Shown in pieces: positions 33,470 to 44,857 of a stretch of DNA of 64,000 bases. Position numbers and translations under genes: made by a program. Each line of letters begins with the position of its first letter. Within the stretch, counting starts at the first letter, position 1. This DNA is from Mimachlamys varia (taxonomy: Eukaryota; Mollusca; Bivalvia; Pectinida; Pectinidae): contig OX392543.1 in NCBI GenBank assembly GCA_947623455.1, forward strand, positions 16,242,757-16,306,756, given 5' to 3'. Below the pieces are notes generated by a model. The model did no database searches. It had not been told where the DNA came from and saw nothing but the letters and a program-made list of their open reading frames with translations.

Positions 33470-33660
33470 ATAAACATATATCCCTAAATGGACATAAATG
33501 GTCATAAACGCTTTATGTCCATTGAGGGGGCATTGCTATCAAAAATTGATCTGAACCACCCCCACCCCCAGTCCCCAAGTGTAAAATTACTCTTAACACC
33601 TCGGGCCCTTAGTTTAGGTCCAAAACTAACTGTAACTAATTCTCAGGTTCCTGCGGTAGG
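33470..33660. mobile_element. half of a 418-type MITE
   Basis: 'CATTGAGGGGGCATTGCTAT', 'AAATTGATCTGAACC', 'GTGTAAAATTACTCTTAACA', 'AGGTCCAAAACTAACTGTAA', 'TTCTCAGGTTCCTG': the right arm of the element in order. Left arm lost. Confidence 0.65.
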
Positions 33661-34512
33661 AAACGTATAAGTTGCGTCGAAGTCTCATAACTAAATCAGA
33701 GACGAATATATCAGAATCTATATACATGTAACTCTTTTAGAGAGACGCATATCTCAGACTCCATAGAACATAGTGCATGCATATGGTCGAATGTTTCATT
33801 GATATAAAGAATATTTTACTGTCAATAGTACGTGTGTATATAACACAATACATATACATTTCCCACGCCGTTTTTGTTTGACGGTACATATTACTGAGAA
33901 CCTAGATATGATGTATAACGCTCCATAGATATGCTATTGATATTCTACGGTCAGTATATAAATAGGCGTATACATCAATGCTTCTGGTACCCGCGTGGCT
34001 TCTTACAGAGGTCGAACCATTTATCTGTGATTGCTCAGCCGTTCGTTATTATTTATACAGCACAGAGGCTGTGTATATATCTCAGTAACTATTTGACAGC
34101 CGCCATAACCGCGCTGTATTTTTTTGTCAGAGTAATAATCTCCCCATGTTTATTTCTGTGTGGAGAAATCAATGACCTCACAATATGTTATTTATCAATG
34201 TCATTTTATAGAGAGTATTGTAAGCTTCATAAAATAAAATTTTTATTTTCCATCGTTGATTAAATGATTGCCTCCCCCTGAACACGCATTTGAACTCTTC
34301 CAATTCATAGGTTGGAAAAGTTCATAGTGAAATTTCAGGAGTGAAAGTTTTTATAAATATTCAAATTTCAAATTAAAACGTATCGTTGCATTTTGGAGTA
34401 TACTTCAGGTGCGCATGCGTAAATGTAAATCCTTGAAAATGTGGAACAAGACTTTTGAAGTTAATTACGTCGAACAGGGTAATTACAAATAGCAATCGTT
34501 AGGGTTACTGAC
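33661..34512. other. no gene seen
   Basis: A frame at 33931-34263 has hydrophobic stretches but no support. Confidence 0.4.
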
Positions 34513-35277
34513 ATGCGGTACTCCTCTGCATTTTTCATATTGAATTTGTTACGAGTCACAATTTATTTTGACAGCGTCCGGTGCCAGCAAGCTTGCAATA
34601 CTCGAACTCCAGGAGGAGTCATTACGATAGACAGAGTATTGAAGACGCTATCGAATATTCTATCAACAAACATAGACACTATCTCGATCTATCATGCATA
34701 GAAATGCTTTTTATCGGTAACACTATCGAAATAACTAGAAATGTTTGTACAGTTCTCTCATCATACTGAACAAATTCGGGATTACTAGAAGTTTCATTGA
34801 AACCAAGGAACCTGCCCTAAAACATATGGTTTCTGTTTGTTTTGAGTTGACATCAAGGCCATGTGTCAGAAATCAAGGGCTCTACAGAACAGCCATTGAT
34901 GCCGCAACTCCTTGTCTTGACATGCTTAATGAATGTTTTAACAGAACGCAGTTTCATTATTTTGGAACGAATCGACATCTTTTATAAATGGGATTCAAAC
35001 AATATGACGGAAGTTTAAGACCACACGATACAATTTTCGTATTTTTAGGTTCTCTTCTTTGACATTGTTTCATTGATGAATTATGAATATTGTACACGAA
35101 TTGGGTACATTCGACAGGAATCGGATGTTTCCGGAACCCTTCGTCAATGTTGGTACAAAATCTGCCGAATGGTACGAGTGGGAATCAGTCATACGGAACT
35201 CCTCTTCATTTATTAGTTCGGATGATTCAATGGTTCTTATAATAAGAATCCCTGCCCCTTACATGAAACAATAATGA
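34513..35277 (+). pseudogene. possible remnant of a secreted cysteine-containing protein gene
   Basis: Several frames in different phases follow each other: 34513-34701 opens with a signal-peptide-like MRYSSAFFILNLLRVTIYF then CQQACNTRTPGG; 34581-34769 includes EDAIEYSINKHRHYLDLSC; 34745-34987 includes VCFELTSRPCVRNQGLYRT and CLDMLNECFNRTQFHYF; 35083-35277 starts MNIVHELGTFDRNRMFPEP. The composition of the third is protein-like, with regularly spaced cysteines and an N-glycosylation site. I do not recognise the family. Either a frameshifted gene or exons separated by short introns; an acceptor-like TGTTTGTACAG precedes the third part. Confidence 0.25.
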
Positions 35278-35621
35278 TGATAAAGATGCAATTTCTTCGT
35301 TCGTACGTGATACACGGTTATCTCCCATTATTTTTATTACGAATAGTTTATGCTTTTAAAAACAGGTTCATCTGTAGTAACATTTCAGGTATAAACACTG
35401 GAAGTATGCAAAACTTAATCTAGGCTTTGCGAAGCATTTTCAACGCTCACCAGACCTGAAAACAACATCAGATTATTAAATCCAATCTTACTATCATAAC
35501 TGATCAACCCGGGTCTAACTGGCTAAATCGCCTAGATCTCGACAAACAACAGTTGGCCCACTCCCTCAGTTAGACAGTATAAATGTTCGCAGACCTATAT
35601 ATTATGATACCCTTCTCTAGC
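35278..35621. other. no gene seen
   Basis: Unremarkable. Confidence 0.45.
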
Positions 35622-35750
35622 TGACGGCCAAGGGTAACCCGCATATATATATATAAATTATGATACCCTTCTCTAGCCTTGCAGTATTATCAAATTAAAA
35701 AAAAAAACTTCCGTCTTATAATTCTTATGAGGGTTACCCTTAGCCGTCAT
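35622..35750. repeat. inverted repeat TGACGGCCAAGGGTAACCC
   Basis: TGACGGCCAAGGGTAACCC at the left, GGGTTACCCTTAGCCGTCA at the right, AT-rich interior with an A run. 'ATTATGATACCCTTCTCTAG' also occurs twice (35600 and 35658). Confidence 0.65.
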
Positions 35751-36056
35751 AATTTCATTTTCGATAATTCATTACATGTTGGAGTGTAATTTGATAAGTA
35801 GTAATTGCATACTTTATTATGCAGGTCAAGGTTTTATTGAATGAAAGTTCGACTATTTTTTTCCCATAATTATGACCACATTTATCTATAAAAGCTTAGA
35901 AAAAAGTCGTAAAAATATTATTACCGTCATAAAATAGCCTGCGTTTTATCTTGCCCTGGCTTTATAGACTAGAAAGAATACATACTGACAGATAGATCCC
36001 GGATGTGGAGCAATAATAGAACTGCAATAGTGGAATATCTGACACATTTTGGTGTC
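35751..36056. other. no gene seen
   Basis: Unremarkable. Confidence 0.45.
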
Positions 36057-36259
36057 TGGCCGCTCTTTTACCAATGTTCCTTAATTAACTTAAGGAAATT
36101 CTTCTACTTAAATATTCTGCCTTGGAAAGCATTACAAAATTAAGTGGGGGTGGGGGTGTCTTAAAGTTAAAGAACTTTCTCAACTGCGGTAATGCTTTCC
36201 AATAGAGACTTAGTTAAGGATTTTTCTTGATTTAATTTATGTTCGTGAAACTGGCCCCA
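36057..36259. mobile_element. foldback MITE, CGTTCCTTAA family, diverged
   Basis: 'AATGTTCCTTAATTAACTTA', 'GGAAAGCATTACAAAATTAA', 'GGTAATGCTTTCCAATAGAG', 'GTGAAACTGGCCCC': same order as 20857..21047. Confidence 0.7.
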
Positions 36260-36392
36260 TGATCATAAAACAATCTTCAGTCTAAATCTTAAGTTTTGAT
36301 TTAGCCAATCACGAATAACGTTACAAAAAGTGACGTCATACGCGATTGGCTAAGCACACACTAAAGTCTAAGATAGTTTAATTATCTCGAAT
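36258..36392. mobile_element. foldback MITE, second copy of the 9553 type
   Basis: 'ATGATCATAAAACAATCTTC', 'AGCCAATCACGAATAACGTT', 'CGCGATTGGCTAAGC', 'AAGTCTAAGA'. It directly abuts the preceding MITE. Confidence 0.55.
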
Positions 36393-36513
36393 TTCTGAGA
36401 ATTTTGAAAGAATTGCTGCGAATGACACTACGCTTACCTCGCATACATCGAAAGTTTTCCTAATAGTTACATAGGGTATATGGCTGTGTTTTCAGACTAA
36501 TACATAAAGTTAA

Positions 36514-36719
36514 GTTTGGTTTAATTTGTTTTACGTCCTAATAACAGCCAGGGTCATTTAAGGACGTGCCAGGTTTGGAAGGTGGAGGGAAGCCAGAGTA
36601 CCTACCCAGAGAAAAACCACCGACCTATGGTCAGTGCCTGGCAAATGCCCCCACGTGGGATTCGAACACGCAACCCAGAGGTAGAGGGCTAGTGGTAGAA
36701 TGTCGGGACAACGCGGCCC
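36514..36719 (-). mobile_element. Meta-domain SINE with a deletion in the tRNA head
   Basis: Full tail ('TTTTACGTCCTAATAACAGC', 'CAGGGTCATTTAAGGACG'), core ('GAGAAAAACCACCGACC') and B-box side ('GGGATTCGAACACGCAACCC') are present, but the A-box stretch 'CCTTAACCACTCGGCCACC' found in its relatives is missing, so it cannot be an active source copy. Confidence 0.8.
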
Positions 36720-36798
36720 TTCTGATATACATGTATCAAAGCCACAGTCAATACCAGAAGATTGTTTCTAATGTATGGTTGTAGTGGTACCGGAATAT

Positions 36799-37815
36799 TT
36801 AAAGGCCAAATAAACCTAACTTTCGGCAAAACGTGAAGCGAAAATCAAGCCTAATAACTGTTTGTTATTATAAATTTAGTTAAGATTAACTAATATCACC
36901 AATATTCAAGATGAATTCTTACGCGGTAACAGGTACGGCAGCAGTTGAAACTCGGTATTTGTAAACACGCGTCAATTTTGAGCTGTCTTCTCACTCCTGC
37001 ATGTTGTTGAAGTGGGCTCCACCTGAATTATTTTCAATTCTTTGATTTTTTATTTTTCTGTCAAAAGTTTCTTGTTAGTTACCGCTCAGGTTTACTTCGT
37101 TTTAGACTTATTTTTGCATGATTATCAACTGGATTTTTTTTCGGAATTTTTCAGAATCACGAAAAATGTCCTGAAAATGAATAAGAGAATACCAAAGCGT
37201 TAACAAAATCATAATCCAAACTCAAAGTCGATTAAATCAGGGGCAAAATATGAACAAAGGAAAGATTCACATGGAGACCCTTGCAAAAGTACAAAAGAAT
37301 AATACCAGGTGTTCCGGAACAGTAAGCGTCTTCTGCTTCATCGACGATACCCGCCATGTAAATCTTTGTCGCATCCAAGTAAACATCAAGTTCTCAAAAT
37401 GAGAACCGAGTATCATTAGTCAATAACAACAAGTTAACGCACTAATGAGCATACTCAAAAACATCCATCTTCATATCACTTAAAGATACAAAATATTTCT
37501 CAATGAGACGAAGATGGCGACCATAAAACTTGCCCATAACTCTGATCAACCTGCATCTCTCGAATCCGTGTGTTGTTTGTTTGTCAGCAGTCGACATCGA
37601 TCACGAAAATCCCGATATTAAGAGCAAGCCCTGGAATACCGAATCAACTGCGACATGTACACCATAGGTTGGAGAAGCAGGGATGTTACTATCAAGAAAA
37701 TTTCACGATCGGAAAATTGAAATCATCACGTTTATCGTATAGCTCAGTAGTAAGCTTTCCATGTTGGTCGTAGTTTAAGTAGAGATAGAGGTAAGCACGT
37801 ATATTGGGCCTTTAA
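36799..37815. mobile_element. TTAA-flanked MITE, copy 4, split by a retroelement insertion
   Basis: Left part 36799..about 37175 and right end 37795..37815 (ACGTATATTGGGCCTTTAA) join to the usual element. TTAA at both outer edges. The 620 bp between belong to the retroelement at 37176..37792. Confidence 0.75.
37176..37792 (-). pseudogene. retroelement 3' fragment with reverse-transcriptase remnant
   Basis: On the minus strand 37765-37600 still reads, with frameshifts, 'LYDKRDDFNFPIVK', 'YGV-', 'QLIRYSRACS' and 'YRDFRDRCRLL'. I associate these with the C-terminal part of reverse-transcriptase proteins of mollusc and cnidarian retroelements. The rest (to 37180) is the conserved 3' stretch 'GAAGCAGAAGACGCTTACTG ... 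CTTTGGTATTCTC', found at five other places in the window. Dead copy. Confidence 0.6.
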
Positions 37816-37851
37816 CCCTTTCACCAACTGTAGATGATAATGGATTGGATT

Positions 37852-38211
37852 GGATTGATTGTTATACGTCTAACTAATAAGGTCACTAAAGGACTGTGCC
37901 TCCTACTGTATGCTATGCGAGTGTGTGTTTGGGAGGTGCAATATGTTCATTTAAGCCTCATTGTGATAGTTGCGAATCTTTTGTCGATTTTAAAAGTGCT
38001 ACAAAACTGATATATACTTCCGAAGGTCCTCAGTAGAACACTCCACCCGGTCAATTTATACTGGCAACGGGCAAACCAGTCGTTCCACTTCAATAATGCT
38101 GAGCTTCAAGCAGGGAGTAGTAACTACCATTGTTAGAGACTCTGGTAGGTCTCGGCCTGGGGATAGAACCCATAGCCTACCTCACAGGGGGAAACGCTCA
38201 GCTAAAAGCAA
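37852..38211 (-). mobile_element. tRNA-like SINE, second shared-tail type, copy a
   Basis: On the minus strand: head 'GCTGAGCGTTTCCCCCTGTG' and GGGTTCTATCCCC (B-box-like), body with 'AACGACTGGTTTGCCCGTTG' and 'GACCGGGTGGAGTG', then a tail related to the Meta-domain SINEs. Other copies: 38557, 41622, 56911, 58488. Confidence 0.65.
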
Positions 38212-38556
38212 AACGTGAGGCAGATATAGAATAACATCTATTCATAGTGTATTACAGGTTTATAATATTTATTGAAATATCAGCTGATTTGAAAGCTTTT
38301 GAGTTTGCCAGGTGTGATGTATGTACACATTTTGTATTATAATACAAAACTTATTTCAATCTCTTGCATATATCTTAACATTGTGTAGAAAAATAACAGT
38401 ATTTTATTTCGAAGACATCTCATTGCTTTTCTTTTTATTTCAACATACAATTAGGAACACCAAAACAGAACAAAAGTGTCCTTTATAGAGATCAATTTTA
38501 TGGTGAATTGCACCAATAGTGGGTCTGATTAGTATTACTATATATTATATGCAGGT
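38212..38556. other. no gene seen
   Basis: AT-rich spacer. Confidence 0.45.
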
Positions 38557-39387
38557 AGGGCGTAAGAATTGTACCTGCTGCCCCCATTGCATGATTGTAG
38601 AAGGCGACTAAACTTGGGATCTTATCTTTTCCATTCTTTCATTTAAAAAACATTTATTAAAAAAAGAGTTTTTTTTCTAAACAATTTTCTCCTTCCTAAT
38701 TCTCCCTTGACACCTCACTTTTGGCCTTTAGTTGAGCGTTCGCCCTTGTGAGGAAGGCTATTGGTTCTGTCCCAAGGCCGAGACATAGAAGAGTCACAAA
38801 CAATGTTAGTAACTACTCCCTGTTTGACGCCCAGCATTTTTGGAGTTAAACGCCTGGTTCACAGGTGGTCAATATAATGTGACCGGGTGGGGTATACTGC
38901 TGGGGGCCTTCGGCAGTATACCTCAGTCTGGTAGCACTTTATAACAGCAAAAGATCCGGACTTTCGCATGAAGGCTTATACGAACATACCGCGCCTCCAA
39001 AATACAAACCCCCTCAACATACACACCTAGATCACAGGGACCTGAGAATTTGTTACAGCTAGTTTTGGACCTGAAATAGGGTGTTTAGCGTAATTTTACA
39101 CATTTGGGGGTTTAAGATCAATTTTCGATAAAAATGCCCATCAGTAGTCATAAAAGCTAAAGGATGGAAAGCTTTCCAGATCGAAAAATCGACCCTCACC
39201 TACAATTCTTGCATCAAAAATTACATTTCTAGTCGAGGTACGAAAAAACGCTTGGTACCGTTGGAAAGATGGATAATTTTTGTTTCATAAACCTCAGGTC
39301 CCTGTGACCCAGATCGCATACATCGGGAGGCCGGCCTAAAATGACCCTGGCTGTTACCAAGACGTAAAAACAATCAACTAACCAACC
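38557..39387 (+). mobile_element. tRNA-like SINE, second shared-tail type, copy b, interrupted
   Basis: 5' leader 'GTACCTGCTGCCCCCATTGC' and 'GGCGACTAAACTTGGGATC', tRNA-like 'TTTAGTTGAGCGTTCGCCC' with 'GGTTCTGTCCC', body 'GACCGGGTGGGGTATACTGC', then 'CGCATACATCGGGAGGCCGG' and tail 'AATGACCCTGGCTGTTACCA'. The body is split by the MITE at 39025..39314. Confidence 0.75.
39025..39314. mobile_element. hAT-like MITE nested in the SINE
   Basis: Ends CACAGGGACCTGAGAATTTG and CTCAGGTCCCTGTG (39033..39306), flanked by ACCTAGAT (39025-39032) and ACCCAGAT (39307-39314), an 8-bp duplication with one mismatch. The left 100 bp match the 418 element; the right half differs and matches about 57230-57400. Confidence 0.8.
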
Positions 39388-39959
39388 TTTATATAGAGGT
39401 GTTCTTTGTAATGGGTTTGACTGCATACACTATACATATATATGTATTCATTTCTCATATTTTCCTCATATGACTTCGATATACATGTATTATAATGCTG
39501 TATATTATTAATGGTATTACAATTTAGAGCTATTATGCTACATATGTGTTACATATTAAATCAGTTTGGCCTTAGTGGTAATTTTATTTACAAAGCCAGG
39601 CGCCCAGTGTGTGTGTAGACAGCAGACAGACCACAGCAGCTACGGCCAGAGGCTAGTCTTACATAACGAGTCTGGGTTTTATCAGCAGCAGCAGCAAGGC
39701 TTTGCCCCCTACCCTGTGTATATAATCTAACACTCCCAAATTTTACTCCCGTGGGAGTAAAAGTTCGGTCTTTAAGGGAGACATTAGGAAGGAGAAAGTT
39801 GTTTAGGAAGAAAAGGAAAGACTTTAATGAACTCAACGGAATCAATGCACGACAGAGCTTGCTGAAATTACATAGGGGTGAACGGGCTATACAGGGATTA
39901 ACTAACTTTATACTTGAAGAGAGATTGCTTAAAATACAAAACAGACAGTAAGACTGGGT
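39388..39959. other. no supported gene
   Basis: A 178-codon minus-strand frame (39588-40124) overlaps repeats and shows no domain. 39765-39800 ('GGGAGACATTAGGAAGGAG') resembles the SINE leader seen near 58940. Confidence 0.4.
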
Positions 39960-40345
39960 AGTAAAGAAAGCAGACAAAACAATGGCGATAGGTAAGGTGT
40001 ACACTTCAACTATGACCAACATGGATAGCTTACTACAAAAGCTATACGATAAACGTGCCGATTTCAATTTTTCGATCGTGAACTTTCCATTTCTTGATAG
40101 TAACATCCTTGTTTCTCCCACCATGGTGATTACATGTCGCTGTTGATTCGTTATTGTAGGGTTTGCTCTAAATATCGAGATTTTTGTGATCGATGCCGAA
40201 TGCTGAGCAGACTAACGAACTTACTACACAGGGATTCGAAAGATGCAAGAGGGCAAGTGTTATGGCCGCCGTCTGTATCCATTGAGAAATAATCTGAGTT
40301 CGGAATGTGGTTTTGTTGACGCTTTGGTATTCTCTATTATATACT
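39960..40345 (+). pseudogene. retroelement fragment with reverse-transcriptase remnant, plus strand
   Basis: Plus frame from about 39980 to the TGA at 40142-40144 reads ...MDSLLQKLYDKRADFNF then SIVNFPFLDSNILVSPT, close to the remnant at 37600-37765; after the stop another frame gives YRDFCDRCRMLSR. Then follows a shortened 3' stretch ending 'GACGCTTTGGTATTCTCT'. The frame is broken and the 3' region has an internal deletion. Confidence 0.6.
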
Positions 40346-40633
40346 GTTATTTCAAAAAACTAATACCCACTGTCCAATGTTGGGTTTCGCGTGTTGCGTT
40401 ATAGACATGGACTTCTGACCCGATATAACGATTTGTCTAGCATGTTTGATGAAACTGTAGTTTTCGTGTGACACCTGCATTGTACAGTGCTCGGGCAGTA
40501 TATTTAAAGAAATGGCGTTCAGAAAAAAAATCCATTTTGACAAAGATTTTTTGTTGGGAGGACAATTGTGTGAAACCTTAACAAATGTCGTTGGATGGTT
40601 TAGGCAGTGTTTTCAGGCTAAAGTAGAGATAAG
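40346..40633. other. no gene seen
   Basis: Spacer. Confidence 0.4.
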
Positions 40634-41073
40634 CATCGTCGGATACAAGTTTGATTGCACTACGCTACGCTCCACTGATCACATCGTCAGATACCCACGT
40701 TTGATTGCACTACGCTACGCTCCACTGATCACATCGTCAGATACCCACGTTTGATTGCACTACGCTACGCTCCACTGATCACATCGTCAGATACCCACGT
40801 TTGATTGCACTACGCTACGCTCCACTGATCACATCGTCAGATACCCACGTTTGATTGCACCACGCTACGCTATACTGATCACATCGTCAGATACCCACGT
40901 TTGATTGCACTACGCTACGCTACACTGATCACATCGTTAGATTCCCACGTTTTATTGCACTACGCTACGCTACACTGATTACATCGTCAGATACCCACGT
41001 TTGATTGCACTACGCTACGCTACACTTATCAATGGAGCGTAACGTAGTCCAACTAAACGTGGGTATGACGATG
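40634..41073. repeat. 50-bp minisatellite grown from a foldback element
   Basis: Eight units with exact 50-bp spacing (TTGATTGCAC at 40651, 40701, 40751 and so on to 41001, one reading TTTATTGCAC). Each contains CTACGCTACGCT and ATCGTCAGATACCCACG. The array is bounded by CATCGTCGGATAC on the left and by an inverted half 'GGAGCGTAACGTAGTCC', 'CGTGGGTATGACGATG' on the right. A single unexpanded relative is at 58317..58411. Confidence 0.9.
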
Positions 41074-41621
41074 AGAGATTAGATGCGATTTAAAAAGAAT
41101 TGCTCGTTGATTAACATCATACCTTTTACTTTGTATCCGAAATCTTGGATTTAATCGAAAAACATTCGAACTTTTCCATTTTTATGTGTTTTCGACGGAA
41201 CCATTGTGTGCCATATCGCACTGTTTAGTTTCTGGGCTTTTTACGTTAAAAGCACAAAATGTGCAAATGCAGATCATTTTTTCCACCCAGGTTCTGCTAA
41301 TGATTGTATCGGGAGATAAAACGATAGGTTTACGTGTACATTTATTATTTTCGTCGTCTAAGTATAGAATCATTAAGTAGGGTTTGGTGGTTTGGGGTTT
41401 TACAAACGAAAGCATTAGAGAAATAAGGGGCAGCACATAGACATTTTCGATTTTTTAACGAAATACTAAATCATTCAACAAATAAGCTATTCCACGTAGA
41501 AGTGTGCGTACCATTTAAAGTCGTTATTTATTTGCAGTAATTATCGCCGTATATGTCTAAAGAAATTAAACGAAAAAATATGAATGACTCCATACTTTCA
41601 TAGAGTATCAGAGATTAAAAA
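41074..41621. other. no gene seen
   Basis: Overlapping short frames on both strands at 41180-41440; no support. Confidence 0.45.
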
Positions 41622-41907
41622 ATGGTTGTTACTACTTTTGGTGTGACGTTCAGCATCATGGGAGTGGAACGACTGGTTCCCCATTTTCAGTATAAAGTGT
41701 TCTGCTCGGGTCCTTCGGCAATACTCTTTAGTGTGGTAGCACTTAAAATCGACAAAATAAATGAACTGTCACAGGAGGCCTACACGAAAATATCGCTCCC
41801 AAATACACACGTATTCAACACACACACACCACATCGCATACACCTGGGAGGCCGTTCTTAAATGACCTTAGCTGTTAATAGGACGTAAGAAACAAAAACA
41901 CCAAACT
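41622..41907 (+). mobile_element. tRNA-like SINE, second shared-tail type, copy c (5'-truncated)
   Basis: 'GTTCAGCATCATGGGAGTGG', 'CTGCTCGGGTCCTTCGGCA', 'CATCGCATACACCTGGGAGG', 'AATGACCTTAGCTGTTAATA', 'GGACGTAAGAAACAAAAACA'. The tRNA head is lost. Confidence 0.7.
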
Positions 41908-42194
41908 TTCGTATAGATTCAACATGAACGCGTGGCGTTTTGATACTAAACCCCGAAAATAATTCAACACTGATATATTATTAGCACGTTTTTCAGCAGT
42001 TGTACACGTAGATATATTCTTATTCAAGTTTGGTACACTTTTATTTAACTAAAACGTAAATATTTGTTTTCTATTATAGTAGAAGTATTAGAGACACCCG
42101 TGTGCGCTTACAGACGCGAAGAGACTTAGCAAGCGTAAATACATGTTTATAAAGGATATGACAACTAAATAACAACATTGATAAGTCATCTTTC
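41908..42194. other. no gene seen
   Basis: Spacer. Confidence 0.4.
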
Positions 42195-42577
42195 TTAAAG
42201 GCCCAATATACGTAACTTCAAGAACTTTTCGTGATTCTGGAAAATTCTAAAAAAAAAATCCAGTTGATAACTATGCAAAAATAAGCCTAAACATGAGCAG
42301 TAACCAACAAGAAACTATTGACAGAAAAATCAAAAGAATTGAAAATAATTCAGGTGTGGCCCACTTCAACAACAAACAGAAGGTAGTAGACAGTCCAAAA
42401 TGGACGCGTGTTGACAAATACCGAGTTTCAACTGCCGCCGTACCGGTAGCCGCGTAATAATTCACCTTGGATACCGCTGATATCGGTTAATCTTAACTAA
42501 ATCTATAAATATAAAAAGTTATTAGGCTTGATTTTCGCTGCAAGTTTTGCCGAAAGTTACGTTTATTGGGCCTTTAA
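42195..42577. mobile_element. TTAA-flanked MITE, copy 5
   Basis: TTAA at 42195-42198 and 42574-42577; ends AGGCCCAATATACGTAAC and GTTACGTTTATTGGGCCT. Same orientation as the 1988 copy and closely similar through the body. Confidence 0.8.
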
Positions 42578-43899
42578 TGGCTGAAACCCACGTTACGGCG
42601 TGAGCGACAGCAATTTGTGTAAAATTCTTATGTATGATTTTAGAAGTTGTGGAAACAGGATAATATTTTTAGCCATAAATGTTAGTTAATTTTGATGAGT
42701 TACAAAAAAAAAAAAAAAAACAACACCAGAGCATAATTGAAGTTTTCTTTCTGTATGTCTTTTTAAATAACTTCACGACAGTAAGAGAAATACCATAAAC
42801 AACAACCACGAGTTTGTGTAAGTCGTTTCTGCATTGATAAAAGAGTTAAACATAATGTATGCCGACTTCCTACATGTGTGGTGTTCGGCATTAGGTTGCG
42901 ACGTGATCAGTTACGACGTGATGATATACCATGAGTTGAAATACTGCTAATTAATTTGAAAAACTGAGAAAATAATTACTAGTATTGCAAAGTAATGCAC
43001 GAGCTGATTCTTTTTCGATTCGAGCATACGATCTGGAACTCTTTTGTGCACGTTTTCACCTCCGCAAGTGCGTCAACAAGTCCCGATAAAAGTTCACCGT
43101 ATCAGCCAATCGAAACGCATTTTTATCCCACGTGTGGTTTCACAAACGTTTTGCAATAATTAATTGCCGCGCTGGGATGTGAATAACACCAACGTATTGT
43201 GGTAGAAACGCTGTATTGTCATAAGGGACCCATGATATTTTTGTAAAATATTTTTCTAAAGGTTTATGTCTGAACTTGACCAGTATGTTTTTATCTACAA
43301 ATTGATGGTGTCTAGACTAACAGCGAGGGATCGACTAAAATGACCTGACAAATGAGATGTCTGGTTTAGCTTTTACTGACCGAATCTAAGCCATAAAACT
43401 TCCGGGCGTCAGAAATGGTGTAACGTGGCCAAATTATGTCATAATGCCATCAAAATTCAACAGATTACGTTCTAGAGGAGGATGTCTAAGTCTTGTTGGA
43501 TTAATTGACACATCTACAATCTAAGGAAAAAATGTCTGGACGTTTTGCAAAAATAATTTTTTTTTATATTTTAAATTGACGGGCTCACTATGGTATGGTA
43601 TAAACAGTAAATGCTCCGAGACGTTTCCGCCAAATTGGTTTGATAGTTCAATTTACAGTGGGGAGTGTTTAATCAAAACTTTAACTGTCTGAAACATTAA
43701 CATTGCAGTATTTAACGAAGATTTCTCTGAAAGGAGTTGGCTCTGCAGGTTGAATAAATTGATCAATGATTCGGAACCCCTTTGCCTTTTCTCTTAACAC
43801 AAACTTCGGTGGTCAACGATAACCGAATATTGTCAGATTTTTCTAATATGCATTTAACACCAATTTGAACCTTTTTATGAAGATTTCGTTGAGGGGTGA
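42578..43899. other. no gene; A run at 42705-42721
   Basis: About 1.3 kb with only a homopolymer run. Confidence 0.5.
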
Positions 43900-44040
43900 A
43901 TGGGAGGCGCACTTGATATTGAACTGGCCTTTCGTCATGGCGGCCGGGGTTCAATTTCCCGATCTGATGTTAAAAGGTATGGTCACTTGCCCGACCAAGT
44001 TTTTCTCCGAATGCTCCAAACCCTCCCTTATTAACATCAT
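43900..44040 (+). mobile_element. tRNA-derived Meta-domain SINE, diverged
   Basis: 'TGGGAGGCGCACTTGATATT', B-box 'GGGGTTCAATTTCCC' at 43946, 'GGTCACTTGCCCGACCAAG' and core 'TTTTTCTCCGAATGCTCC'. Same order as the copy at 17020 on the other strand. Confidence 0.65.
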
Positions 44041-44857
44041 GACCAACAAGAGTAATGAGTAATAACATCCAATTACGTATTCAAAAATTGTTAAAAACCT
44101 AATAAAGATTCAATATTCATTGGCGTTTCCTCAATCGTTTTGAATTTACGAAATTTATACAAAAAACCCCCAAAAAAACAAAAACAAAAATAGCAGCATA
44201 TTTTACGTAAGTGGAATATTTCTAAAGGATTCACTAATTTCGAAAACTGGCTTTCGTTGTAAACACAAATTGTTTCGAGCTCATTGAATCAATTACAGTC
44301 TCATAATCTTTAGCAATTAGCCGTTGTCATGTCACAAGATGATCCGTAATGGACTTTGAAGCTCGTTATCTCTTCATACTATAAACGGCGAAATTGTTGG
44401 TGCTTTAATTACGAAGCCCACGCGCTACAATGTTTCTCTGATCAATGCGTATTAAGAAAATCGCGTTCTAATGTAAATTATGTTGATAACGTTCAAGTTT
44501 CCTTCAAGTGATTAGTTTTCACTAAATGACATTTTTTTCGAGGATAATTCTTCCGATAATAAATTGCTGATTTCGTTATATTTGAGATTCAAGAATTAAA
44601 GCAGAATTTTGATCATTACAAACTCTCGTCAGCGCTTTATTGCACGTTTGTATAAAAAGTGTCAACGTTGCATCAGTAACATATGCAGGGCAGCGATTCG
44701 AGTTTAAAATACATTTTATACGAGTTAAAAAGATTTGTTTTGCAAATTTTTTTTTTCTAAACCTTACAATCAAAATTGAAAATAGTCAAATTTGGGTCAA
44801 ATGGGGGTCATGTTATGGGATTGTTTAGTTCTAACATTCAAACAGGTTTGCAAGTGA
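44041..44857. other. no gene seen
   Basis: AT-rich; short frames unsupported. Confidence 0.45.

Noticed and set aside
39588..40124. 178-codon minus-strand open frame
   Set aside because: It lies antisense to a retroelement fragment and a SINE-leader-like stretch, with serine-rich low-information sequence and no domain.
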